Source: Polaribacter vadi (lineage in GTDB: Bacteria; Bacteroidota; Bacteroidia; Flavobacteriales; Flavobacteriaceae). From it: a DNA stretch of 64,000 nucleotides. Position 1 is the first letter of the stretch, and every line of letters begins with the position of its first letter. The notes under the pieces were generated by a model. That model was not told where the DNA came from, made no database searches, and saw only the letters and a program-made list of their open reading frames with translations. Positions 45,751-53,469 of the stretch are shown piece by piece. The stretch covers positions 1,601,001 to 1,665,000 of the forward strand of contig NZ_CP017477.1 of the NCBI RefSeq assembly GCF_001761365.1, given 5' to 3'. The translations under genes were made by a program, and so were the position numbers.

Positions 45751-45788
45751 AACCTGTCAGGTTTTTAAAACCTGACAGGTCTTTTTTA
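45751..45788 (+). terminator. Strong terminator after corA
   Basis: AACCTGTCAGGTTTT pairs perfectly with AAAACCTGACAGGT, followed by CTTTTTT. It lies between convergent genes and can serve both. Confidence 0.9.
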
Positions 45789-45789
45789 A

Positions 45790-46470
45790 TTATTTTTTCT
45801 GTTTAATAAACCACTCAACCTCAAATTTTTTCTTCAAAATGATTTCTCCTTTTTCATTAAGTAGATAACCTTTGTAATTATATTCGTTAAAAGTTTGTTT
45901 TAATACTGACTTAAAATCTAGAGGCGATGATATAGAATCGTAATTAATTTTTATATTTTTTTTTTGTTCTATTTCAGTTATTTTATGGAATCCCACTAAT
46001 TCTAAACCTTTTTTATTCAAAGTACTAATTAGCTCTTTTTTTGATTCTTCAATTGCATTTTTTTCAACTTCAATTTTATAATTATGAAAATTATTTATCA
46101 CTATTTTTTCTATAACAGAAGGTGACTTATTTAAGATTTTACTTTTTAATTCTGTATAAGTGTTTCTTTCGTAAACTTCAATATATTTAAAATCAATAAG
46201 CTCATTTTTATCTGAGTTTTTCCTATGTATTATTTTAATATTATCTAATTTATTAATTTCAGCAGTAATTTGCTCGCTATTTAATAACCCCATTTCTTCA
46301 AATAAATTTTGGTTAAACTTTTTACTTGATAGCACATTAATACGAATCAGAATAGTATCAGGAAATACAAAGAGCTTTTGTTCAGTTAGTGTTTTTACAG
46401 TTTTTTGTGCTTCCATAAAAATAGAATTAAAAAGTAAAAATAGACTCACGAAGTTTATAAGATACTTCAT
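45790..46470 (-). CDS. Exported hypothetical protein
   Basis: A 226-aa protein that I do not recognise. Signal peptide at about 1-21 (LFNSIFMEAQK cleavage region). The mature protein is Lys/Glu/Asn-rich and probably mixed alpha/beta; no cysteine pairs, metal motif or lipobox was seen. It is on the same strand and 17 bases downstream of the cyclase-family gene, so the two may be co-transcribed. Composition does not differ from its neighbours. Could be a periplasmic accessory protein. Confidence 0.65.
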   Translation of the reverse strand: MKYLINFVSLFLLFNSIFMEAQKTVKTLTEQKLFVFPDTILIRINVLSSKKFNQNLFEEMGLLNSEQITAEINKLDNIKIIHRKNSDKNELIDFKYIEVYERNTYTELKSKILNKSPSVIEKIVINNFHNYKIEVEKNAIEESKKELISTLNKKGLELVGFHKITEIEQKKNIKINYDSISSPLDFKSVLKQTFNEYNYKGYLLNEKGEIILKKKFEVEWFIKQKK

Positions 46471-46487
46471 TATTAATGGTGTTGAAA

Positions 46488-47237
46488 TTATTTTATAATT
46501 TCATATAAAACAGGCTTGCTTGGTGTAGCATCATTCTCAAAAGGTGCAATCATTAAATTAAGTAAATATTCACCATCTTCAACTGAATTTGGTACGTAAA
46601 TAAACTCAGTAATTGTAGCATCCATTCTTATTTCGCCAGCTGTATTCCAAAAAGCATTATGAGATAATAGATTACCATCATCTTTCTCTTTATCTACTGA
46701 TGGCAAATCAATTAACAAATGTTTTATACCTTTTTCTCTTAAATAAATAGCCGCTTTTTCAGACAAATACGTTGGGTTTGTATTTGAATATTGCATACTT
46801 TTTTTCTCTTCTAAATTAGGCAACGTTCTAATTACAATAGCATCGCGTTTTTTATTTCTTAAAGCTGTTTTTAATTGTTTAACGCCTATTATAAAATCTC
46901 CATTATGAAACAAAGGAGCAATGGTAACAACCTCTGCCAAAAAAATAAAATATTTTAAATTTTTATTAATAGAGTGTACTTTTTTTGTGATATGCCCAAC
47001 ACATTCTGTATGTGTAATGTGCGAATGTGGATTAAAATGGATATTGTTAAAATTAACAACTGCTCCTTCAGAAACCTTTACGACTTCTCCATCTATTACT
47101 TCAGGAAAAATCTTAGGTTCACCTACATACCAAGCATTCACATTTTTTCTTGAGACATCAATAGGAATTGAAATATCTATTGGATTAGAAATATTTACCT
47201 CTATTTTTCTTGAATTATATTCTATAGTTGCTTTCAT
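46488..47237 (-). CDS. Cyclase-family (kynurenine formamidase-like) hydrolase
   Basis: A 249-aa member of the metal-dependent cyclase family (kynurenine formamidase/isatin hydrolase type). The metal motif is NPHSHITHTECVGH (about 71-84), in place of the usual HxGTHxDxPxH, so binding geometry may differ. A conserved DLPSVDKEKDDG segment and the final YLLNLMIAPFENDATPSKPVLY fit the family. Substrate unknown. It lies between hemW and the exported hypothetical protein. Bacteroidota often encode this variant; a role in tryptophan breakdown is not supported by neighbours. Confidence 0.82.
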   Translation of the reverse strand: MKATIEYNSRKIEVNISNPIDISIPIDVSRKNVNAWYVGEPKIFPEVIDGEVVKVSEGAVVNFNNIHFNPHSHITHTECVGHITKKVHSINKNLKYFIFLAEVVTIAPLFHNGDFIIGVKQLKTALRNKKRDAIVIRTLPNLEEKKSMQYSNTNPTYLSEKAAIYLREKGIKHLLIDLPSVDKEKDDGNLLSHNAFWNTAGEIRMDATITEFIYVPNSVEDGEYLLNLMIAPFENDATPSKPVLYEIIK

Positions 47238-47286
47238 TTATGCTGAACTTGTTTCAGTAATTTTTAAATATTTTATTATAATTTTA

Positions 47287-48420
47287 TTATGCTAAATTTA
47301 GCATAAATAAATCTGATGCTAATCCATCAGACAAAAATTTTCCTTTTTTTGTGGTTTTTAAAACATCGTTTTCAATATACAATAATTCTTGTTTAATAAA
47401 CTTTTTAGATTGCAATTGTAAGTATTTTGAATAATTTTCTCCAAAATCTCTTTCTATTTTTAATAAAGAAACACCCCAAATTGTGCGCAAACCTGTCATT
47501 ACATATTCATTATAGCTATCTGTAACAGACAATGTTTCTCTTTGAATTGGTAATTCTTTTTGATTTATTTTTTTAATATAAATGGCATTATTTTGCACAT
47601 TCCAACTTCGTTGTTTTCCGTTAAACGAATGTGCTGCTGGTCCAATACCCAAATACGATTTACCTAACCAATATGCAGAATTATTTTTACTGAAAAAACC
47701 TTCTTTTCCAAAATTTGATAATTCATAATGTATAAAATCTGCTTTGTTTAATTCTTCTGTAAGAATTACAAATTGTTCTTCTGCTTTATCATCATCTACA
47801 TTTTTAATAACACCTTTCTTAATAAAGCTTGCTAAGGCAGTTTCAGGCTCTACAGTTAATGCATAACTAGAAATATGAGGCACTCCAAAACTTAATGCAG
47901 TTTGTATATTTGTACGCCATTGTTCGTTTGTACAATCTGGAATTCCGTAAATTAAATCTACAGAAATATTGCTAAAATATTGAGTTGCAAGTTGCAAAGA
48001 TTTTATAGCTTCATCAGCATTATGTGCTCTATTCATCAATTTTAAATCGTGTTCAAAAAAAGATTGCACACCAATACTTAACCTATTTATTTTTGATTTA
48101 GAAAGCTCAATTATTTTTTCTTCAGATAAATCATCCGGATTTGCTTCCAACGTAATTTCTGGGTTCTCAACCACATTAAAATTACTATAAACAGCATCTA
48201 TTAATCTATTTATTTCTTGGGTTGATAAAATACTTGGAGTTCCACCACCAAAATAAATGGTTTCAATAGTATCATTATTCAACTCACTTTTCCTTAAATC
48301 GATTTCTTTTATCAAACAATCTAATAACTCATCTTTCTTTTTTAAGGACGTAGAAAAATAGAAGTTACAATAATAACAAGCTTGTTTACAAAATGGAATG
48401 TGGATGTAGATTCCTGCCAA
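47287..48420 (-). CDS. hemW: Radical SAM heme chaperone HemW
   Basis: A 377-aa radical SAM protein of the HemW (formerly oxygen-independent coproporphyrinogen oxidase-like) family, which binds heme and delivers it to target proteins. The 4Fe-4S motif is CKQACYYCNF (C11, C15, C18). IYFGGGTPSIL (about 60-70), ITLEANPDDL (about 97-106) and NRLSIGVQSF (about 118-127) are typical. The C-terminal HemW domain is complete. Start at MAGIYIHIPFCKQ. Precedes the cyclase-like gene on the same strand with a 50-bp gap. Confidence 0.93.
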   Translation of the reverse strand: MAGIYIHIPFCKQACYYCNFYFSTSLKKKDELLDCLIKEIDLRKSELNNDTIETIYFGGGTPSILSTQEINRLIDAVYSNFNVVENPEITLEANPDDLSEEKIIELSKSKINRLSIGVQSFFEHDLKLMNRAHNADEAIKSLQLATQYFSNISVDLIYGIPDCTNEQWRTNIQTALSFGVPHISSYALTVEPETALASFIKKGVIKNVDDDKAEEQFVILTEELNKADFIHYELSNFGKEGFFSKNNSAYWLGKSYLGIGPAAHSFNGKQRSWNVQNNAIYIKKINQKELPIQRETLSVTDSYNEYVMTGLRTIWGVSLLKIERDFGENYSKYLQLQSKKFIKQELLYIENDVLKTTKKGKFLSDGLASDLFMLNLA

Positions 48421-48453
48421 AATAGTTTTCAGTTTTCAGTTTCAGTTGGCAGT
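48421..48453. repeat. Word-like repeat (TTTTCAGTTGGCAG type)
   Basis: AGTTTTCAGTTTTCAGTTTCAGTTGGCAG in the gap next to hemW. Similar words (CCAACTGAAAACTGCTACTG, AACTGCCAACTG) occur at 48838-48881, 49677-49715 and 35420-35458. A third vocabulary of degenerate intergenic repeats. Confidence 0.6.
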
Positions 48454-48818
48454 TTATATTGCGCCAAATTTACGTGGGTTATTAATCATATAATTTATCA
48501 ATTTACCAACCTTTAAATTCTCTTTAAATAAATCTTCAAACTTTAGTTTATCAATATATTTACTTTCTAAAGCGAACAATAACAGGTAAAAGTTTCTGAA
48601 TTTTCGGCATCAGAATCTGTTAATTTACTAACAAAATGTTTTGGATATCCTCTTTTTCTGTAAGCTTCAGAAATATTAGCAGAAACACTTCTAGAAAACC
48701 TTCTTATTTGATCAGTTAGTGAATATTTTTCGTCTTTGGGAAAAGATTCTGATAGCTCAAAAATTTTCATTGCCAAAGAAAAGGACTTTTTAAAAGCTAA
48801 TAAATCTGTAAAACTCAT
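48454..48818 (-). pseudogene. Four-helix-bundle protein gene, frameshifted
   Basis: A gene of the same IVP/four-helix-bundle family as at 10166-10510. The first frame encodes LLAFKKSFSLAMKIFELSESFP...DQIRRFSRSVSANISEAYRKRG up to about ...SDAENSET and then stops after a short nonsense tail. After the shift, another frame continues with LLFALESKYIDKLKF, then DLFKENLKVGKLINYMI and NNPRKFGAI, ending at a TAA at 48454-48456. The expected full protein is about 120 aa. A net indel near 48587 breaks it; this could be a true mutation or a sequencing error. Confidence 0.82.
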
Positions 48819-48881
48819 AAATATTTTATTTTAAAATCCCAACTGAAAACTGCTACTGCTACTGAAAACTAATACTGCCAA

Positions 48882-49436
48882 CTACTTCTTAACTCTCTTC
48901 TCATTCTGTTTCACAAAACTTGCCCAACCTGTATAATTTTTGCCTCCCACAACTTTTCCTGAATTGTAAAAATGACAAACTGCAGCTGCTAAACCATCTG
49001 TGGCATCTAAATTTTTTGGTAAGGTTTTTAAATTTAAAAGCGATTTTAACATCAATGCAACTTGCTCTTTACTAGCACTTCCATTTCCTGTAATTGCCAT
49101 TTTAATTTTCTTTGGCAAATATTCTGTAATCGGAATCTCTCTAGACAATCCAGCAGCCATTGCTACTCCTTGTGCTCTACCTAATTTTAACATCGATTGT
49201 ACATTCTTGCCAAAAAAAGGTGCTTCAATCGCAATTTCATCAGGATTATAGGTATCAATAAGTTCTATGGTTCTTTCAAAAATGAGTTTTAATTTTAAAT
49301 AATGATCTGTATATTTTGTGAGCAATAATTCATTCATTTGAATAAATTCCATCTTTTTACCGACAACTTTTATGATACCAAAACCCATAATCGTTGTCCC
49401 AGGATCAATCCCTAAAATTATTTTTTCTACTTTCAA
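48882..49436 (-). CDS. ruvC: Crossover junction endodeoxyribonuclease RuvC
   Basis: A 184-aa Holliday-junction resolvase. The four catalytic acidic residues are visible: D in ILGIDPGT (about D10), E in AIEAPFFGK (about E70), and the DATDGLAAA pair (about 143-146). KNVQSMLKLGRAQGVAM is the conserved DNA-binding stretch. Length is slightly longer than E. coli RuvC, with a basic tail (KQNEKRVKK). Cytoplasmic. It lies between the broken four-helix-bundle gene and a 43-codon membrane-protein gene. No ruvA or ruvB is seen nearby, which is usual for Bacteroidota. Confidence 0.95.
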   Translation of the reverse strand: MKVEKIILGIDPGTTIMGFGIIKVVGKKMEFIQMNELLLTKYTDHYLKLKLIFERTIELIDTYNPDEIAIEAPFFGKNVQSMLKLGRAQGVAMAAGLSREIPITEYLPKKIKMAITGNGSASKEQVALMLKSLLNLKTLPKNLDATDGLAAAVCHFYNSGKVVGGKNYTGWASFVKQNEKRVKK

Positions 49437-49452
49437 AAAACGCTATCTAAAC

Positions 49453-49584
49453 TTAAAAAAATGTTTCTAAAATAACTTCTGCATTGTACCATAAAAGCAC
49501 AACTATAATCAAAATGATCACTAAAAAAAGTCCTTTTTTAGGTTTTGATTCTTTCTTTTTCCCGAATTTTCTTTTGATTTCCAT
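49453..49584 (-). CDS. Small single-pass membrane protein, 43 aa
   Basis: A short frame, MEIKRKFGKKKES..., with a strongly basic N-terminus followed by one hydrophobic helix (about 20-33, LFLVIILIIVVLLW) and a short end EVILETFF. The positive-inside layout and codon use look real. An ATG at 49584 with an AT-rich leader and a stop at 49453 give a 43-aa protein. I do not recognise the family. It lies between ruvC (downstream on the same strand) and the gap before mnmD. Confidence 0.6.
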   Translation of the reverse strand: MEIKRKFGKKKESKPKKGLFLVIILIIVVLLWYNAEVILETFF

Positions 49585-49717
49585 ATTATATATTTAATTA
49601 GAAATTATGTGTGAATTTAAAAATGTTCTCGATTCAATTTTGATAAAAAATAAAATCACTCAAACTAATAAACTGTAACTTTTCACAAAAACTGTATACT
49701 GCCAACTGAAGACTAAT

Positions 49718-50416
49718 TTACTGCCTACTTTTAACCGCTCTTAACATTTCTCTTTTTCCTGGAGGGCCAGCCAATCTTTCTACAGTAAAACCAACAGTTT
49801 GCATGGCTCTTCTAACACTTCCTTTTGCAGCATAGGTTGTTAAAATACCACCTACTTTTAACGCTGTAAACATTTTTTGAAAAATTTCTTCTGTCCACAA
49901 TTCAGGTTGATTTGTAGCTCCAAAAGCATCAAAATAAATTACATCGAAAGTGTTTTCATCATCAATTTCATTAAAAAACTGCTTTCTTTTTGTTAAGTTA
50001 AAATTATCTGAAATTGTTTGTTTTTCATCCCAAGAAGTTGTGTGCATTTCATTAAAAACTAACTGATTATTTTCTGCTTTTAATTCTGCTACGTAATTTA
50101 ATTTTTCAACTTCATCTGCTGCAACTGGATACGCTTCTACTCCAACATAATCAATTTTTATATTCTTTTTATCAGCTTCTAAAAAAGTGATAAATGCGTT
50201 TAAACCTGTTCCAAAACCAATTTCTAAAATTGAAAGATTAGTTTGAGTACTTTCCTTTTTTTGAGAAATTGTATCCATAAACTTTTCAAAACCTGCTTTT
50301 ATAAAAACATGATATGCTTCTTGGATAGCTCCATGTTTAGAGTGATATTGCTCATTCCAATCTGGTAAATGAATGCTTGTAGAACCATCAGAAGTTATAA
50401 AAATTTCTCTTTTCAT
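49718..50416 (-). CDS. mnmD: tRNA 5-methylaminomethyl-2-thiouridine methyltransferase MnmD
   Basis: A 232-aa SAM-dependent methyltransferase, the MnmD half of bifunctional MnmC, making mnm5s2U at the wobble position of several tRNAs. The SAM motif is ILEIGFGTGLNAF (about 63-75); YFDAFGATNQPELW (about 161-174) and YAAKGSVRRAMQTVGFTVERLAGPPGKREMLRA (final 40 residues) are conserved. There is no MnmC oxidase domain, as typical in Bacteroidota. Cytoplasmic. It is one base away from the cytochrome-like lipoprotein gene on the same strand, so a weak operon is likely, though the functions differ. Confidence 0.93.
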   Translation of the reverse strand: MKREIFITSDGSTSIHLPDWNEQYHSKHGAIQEAYHVFIKAGFEKFMDTISQKKESTQTNLSILEIGFGTGLNAFITFLEADKKNIKIDYVGVEAYPVAADEVEKLNYVAELKAENNQLVFNEMHTTSWDEKQTISDNFNLTKRKQFFNEIDDENTFDVIYFDAFGATNQPELWTEEIFQKMFTALKVGGILTTYAAKGSVRRAMQTVGFTVERLAGPPGKREMLRAVKSRQ

Positions 50417-50417
50417 C

Positions 50418-50840
50418 TTATTGAATCAGTAACTTTTTAATTTTTGGAATTGGCCCAATACATGTGGTTTTATGGCAAGCAATACAACTATTAATAGTGT
50501 TGTTATGCATCAACTTTAAAGAATCTTTATCGGTTTCAAAAACAATTTTATAATTCTGTAAATAAAAATCTGAATAGCCTTTAAAAGCAACATCTCTATC
50601 TGTTGGATCTGTTAAAGTTGCTGTATGAATGTTTAAAAATTCTTCTGAAAATTTAGTTGGTTTTTTCCCTTCTAAAATCAGTTTCTTGTTTTCTAAATTG
50701 GCATCATACATTTTTAACATTAAAACCGCCATTTCTGACGGTTTATAAATAGTATTTTTTGTGATAACTGGTTTTTTATCTTCTTTAGATACGCATCCAA
50801 AGAACATAAAAACCAAAAAAATCTGAAATAAATATTTCAT
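50418..50840 (-). CDS. Cytochrome c-like lipoprotein
   Basis: A 140-aa probable lipoprotein (MKYLFQIFLVFMFFGCVSK, lipobox FFGC near C16). Near the C-terminus SCIACHKT (about 119-126) is a CxxCH heme-binding site, so it may carry one c-type heme, as in cytochrome c-prime-like proteins. The rest is helical. Its start codon overlaps by one base (TAATG) with the stop of the DUF4920 gene upstream, so the two are translationally coupled. Likely periplasmic electron transfer or heme sensing; partner not known. Confidence 0.78.
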   Translation of the reverse strand: MKYLFQIFLVFMFFGCVSKEDKKPVITKNTIYKPSEMAVLMLKMYDANLENKKLILEGKKPTKFSEEFLNIHTATLTDPTDRDVAFKGYSDFYLQNYKIVFETDKDSLKLMHNNTINSCIACHKTTCIGPIPKIKKLLIQ

Positions 50841-51346
50841 TATTTTTTTAATAAAACACCATTTGCTTCAAAAGCGAATTCTTTTTTAGGTTCTGTAATT
50901 AAAGCAATTTCTTCTTTTGTTTTTCCTGCATCTTCTGCATAATGTTGCAATTCTTCCACTGAAGTTTCTTGTACAAATGCTTTTCCTTCTATAATAACTT
51001 CTCTGTCTTTAGCATCTAAAGGCATAAAAAAACCATAATCTTTAAAACGAACCATTGTTTCCTCTTCGCCAACTGGCAATTTCATCCAACATCCTTTTTT
51101 AGAACAAACTTCGTTTATTTTTGATGCAAATTTTGCGTTGATAGTATCACCTACTTTCATATCGCTGAATTTTGCCAACATTTCATCAGAAGTCATTACA
51201 TTTTCTTCACTTATTTTATCACCATAAGAATCGAAATTCATAGCGATTTCAGTCCCTTCTTTTTCAGAAGTTTTTTCTACTTTTTCGTTTTTACAAGCTC
51301 CAAAAACTAATAGTGCAACTGCACAAAATTTGATTACATTTTTCAT
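50840..51346 (-). CDS. DUF4920 lipoprotein
   Basis: A 168-aa lipoprotein of the DUF4920 family. I start it at MKNVIKFCAVALLVFGAC (lipobox VFGAC, C18); the longer frame starts at a GTG six codons earlier. The domain has FDSYGDKISEENVMTSDEML (about 38-57), a VCSKKGCWMKLPVG segment with two cysteines, and FKDYGFFMPLD. Function of the family is unknown; the CxxxxC pair could be redox-active or metal-binding. It precedes and overlaps the cytochrome-like gene by one base. Divergent from ilvE. Confidence 0.85.
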   Translation of the reverse strand: MKNVIKFCAVALLVFGACKNEKVEKTSEKEGTEIAMNFDSYGDKISEENVMTSDEMLAKFSDMKVGDTINAKFASKINEVCSKKGCWMKLPVGEEETMVRFKDYGFFMPLDAKDREVIIEGKAFVQETSVEELQHYAEDAGKTKEEIALITEPKKEFAFEANGVLLKK

Positions 51347-51435
51347 ATTATAATTATTTAACACATTTATTACAAAAGTAATAAATTTAAGAAGAAATAC
51401 GCTGATTTCTTTCAGATTTGAATAAATAAATTTAG

Positions 51436-51443
51436 TACATTTG
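51436..51443 (+). promoter_or_regulatory. Candidate -7 box of ilvE
   Basis: TACATTTG, a perfect TAnnTTTG, 22 bases before the ATG. A TTG lies only about 15 bases upstream, shorter than the normal spacing. Confidence 0.45.
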
Positions 51444-51465
51444 TACCATAAATTTTGATAAAAAA

Positions 51466-52521
51466 ATGACTGAAAATATAGAAATTCAACGCGTTAAAGA
51501 ATCGAAAATTTCTTCTGTAGATTTTGATAATCTTCCTTTTGGAAGTGTTTATTCTGACCACATGTTAACATGTGATTACATAGATGGTAAATGGCAAGCT
51601 CCTAAAATTGAGCCTTTTGCACCAATTTCTTTAAATCCTTCTGCAAAGATTTTTCATTATGGTCAATCTATTTTTGAAGGGATGAAAGCTTATAAAGATG
51701 ATAAGGGTAATACATTACTTTTTAGACCTTTAGAAAATTGTAAGCGTTTAAATAAATCTGCAGAACGTTTAGTTATTCCGCAAATTCCTGAAGATATTTT
51801 CATGGAAGGGTTAAAACAATTATTAAAAGTTGATAATGATTTTATACCAACCAAAGAAGGAAGTTCTTTATACATAAGACCTTTTATGTTTGCTTCTGGA
51901 AACGGTTTTCATGCTTCGCCTGCAGATGCTTATAAATTTATAATTTGTACAGCTCCTTCTGGTGCTTATTTTGCTGGTAAAGTAAAAGTTTTAATTGAAG
52001 AAAAATATGCACGTGCAGCAAATGGTGGTGTAGGTTTTGCAAAAGCTGGTGGTAATTATGCAGCGCAATTTTACCCAACACAATTAGCCATCGAAAAAGG
52101 ATACAATCAAGTAATTTGGACAGATGATAACACACACCAATTTATTGAAGAAGCTGGTGCTATGAATATTTTTGTAAGAATTAACGATACTTTAATTACG
52201 AGCCCAACAAGTGATAGAATTTTGGATGGAATTACACGTAAAAGTATTTTACAAATTGCAGAAGATAATGGCATACAAACTGAAGTTCGTAAAATTTCTG
52301 TTGGTGAAGTTGTAGAAGCAGCAAAAGATGGAAGCTTAAAAGAAATGTTTGGTGCAGGAACTGCAGCTGTTATATCACCAATTGCTGGTTTTGGATATCA
52401 AGAAAATGATTTTGATTTACCAGAATTAGAAAATCCGTATGCAGCTCAATTAAAAAAATTAATTACAGATATACAAACAAATAAAACAGAAGATCCTTAT
52501 GGATGGAGAGTTTTTGTTTAA
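51466..52521 (+). CDS. ilvE: Branched-chain amino acid aminotransferase
   Basis: A 351-aa PLP enzyme of fold type IV, transferring amino groups between leucine, isoleucine, valine and 2-oxoglutarate. FHYGQSIFEGMKAYKD (about 64-79), YIRPFMFA (about 137-144), and the PLP-lysine region VGFAKAGGNYAA (about 190-201) with later EEAGAMNIF (about 225-233) are typical of the BCAT type. The ending FGAGTAAVISPI is conserved. Length matches the longer (BCAT-II) forms. Single gene with its own promoter and terminator. Confidence 0.94.
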   Translation: MTENIEIQRVKESKISSVDFDNLPFGSVYSDHMLTCDYIDGKWQAPKIEPFAPISLNPSAKIFHYGQSIFEGMKAYKDDKGNTLLFRPLENCKRLNKSAERLVIPQIPEDIFMEGLKQLLKVDNDFIPTKEGSSLYIRPFMFASGNGFHASPADAYKFIICTAPSGAYFAGKVKVLIEEKYARAANGGVGFAKAGGNYAAQFYPTQLAIEKGYNQVIWTDDNTHQFIEEAGAMNIFVRINDTLITSPTSDRILDGITRKSILQIAEDNGIQTEVRKISVGEVVEAAKDGSLKEMFGAGTAAVISPIAGFGYQENDFDLPELENPYAAQLKKLITDIQTNKTEDPYGWRVFV

Positions 52522-52588
52522 AATTTAAGATTCAGTTTAAAATAGCAATGTTATTTTATCAACTGTAATTTTTAAAAATATAGTATAG

Positions 52589-52621
52589 AAAAGCATCAAT
52601 TTTAAAGTTGATGCTTTTTTT
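52589..52621 (+). terminator. Terminator after ilvE
   Basis: AAAAGCATCAA pairs with TTGATGCTTTTTTT around a short loop. It lies about 70 bases after the stop. Confidence 0.85.
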
Positions 52622-52671
52622 GTAGATAAAAAAAAGAATGTATCTTTAGTAAAAGTAAAAAATCAGTCAAA

Positions 52672-53178
52672 ATGAAAATAAACGCAATACTCTTCTTCGT
52701 TTTTTTAGGTATAATTAGTTGTCAAAAAAAGGAAATTAGTTCTATTAATGAAGAAAATTGGTCGAAAAGAAAAGCTGTAATTTCAACTAAAGATTCTTTA
52801 GAATATGGAAAATCTTACCTTTCAATATACTCTCAAATTTACAGTGTTTCAGAACATAAAACGCATAATTTAACAGCGATGGTTAGCTTAAGAAACATTA
52901 GTGATACAGATACGATTTATGTTTTACAAGCAACCTATCATGATACGCATGGCACTTCTTTGAGAAATTATTTTAAAGCTCCAATTTATTTAGCACCTTT
53001 AGAAACTACTGAAATTATTATTGATGAAGTCGATATCTCTGGAGGAACAGGTTCTAATTTTATCTTTGAATGGAAAATACCAAAAAATTGCCCTGAACCT
53101 TTGTTTGAAGGCATTATGAACTCTACAGTTGGGCAACAAGGCTTGTCTTTTACAACACAATCTTTGCGTATAAAATAG
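52672..53178 (+). CDS. DUF3124 lipoprotein
   Basis: A 168-aa lipoprotein with signal and lipobox FLGIISC (C17). The mature protein is a DUF3124 domain (GKSYLSIYSQIYSVSEHKTHNLTAMVSLRNISDTDTIYV..., about 45-86, then YLAPLETTEIIIDEVDISGGTGSNFIFEW), probably a beta-sandwich. Family function unknown. It is a single gene, on the plus strand after ilvE. No partner is evident. Confidence 0.87.
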   Translation: MKINAILFFVFLGIISCQKKEISSINEENWSKRKAVISTKDSLEYGKSYLSIYSQIYSVSEHKTHNLTAMVSLRNISDTDTIYVLQATYHDTHGTSLRNYFKAPIYLAPLETTEIIIDEVDISGGTGSNFIFEWKIPKNCPEPLFEGIMNSTVGQQGLSFTTQSLRIK

Positions 53179-53430
53179 CTGTATGATATTTTTTTTAGAA
53201 TATTTTATTGTTATTGCTTGATTTTTATTCACTTTAATCATACAAATCCTGCACTTAAAAAAATAGTAAAGAAAGAATAGCAATTGAAAAATTAGGATTT
53301 CGTTTTGCAAATGGACGTGATAATTATGCCTTATAATTATTTATTTTGTATCTTCATAAATCATCAAAACAGATTATTTTTTAGCGTAAAATATATTTTT
53401 CAGAAATGTAAAACATAACTGAATTTACTA

Positions 53431-53438
53431 TAATTTTG
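53431..53438 (+). promoter_or_regulatory. Candidate -7 box of the ATP-grasp operon
   Basis: TAATTTTG, matching TAnnTTTG, 31 bases before the ATP-grasp ATG. No clear TTG at -33. Confidence 0.4.
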
Positions 53439-53469
53439 TATCAACTAAATCAAGTTTTTAAAACTATAT

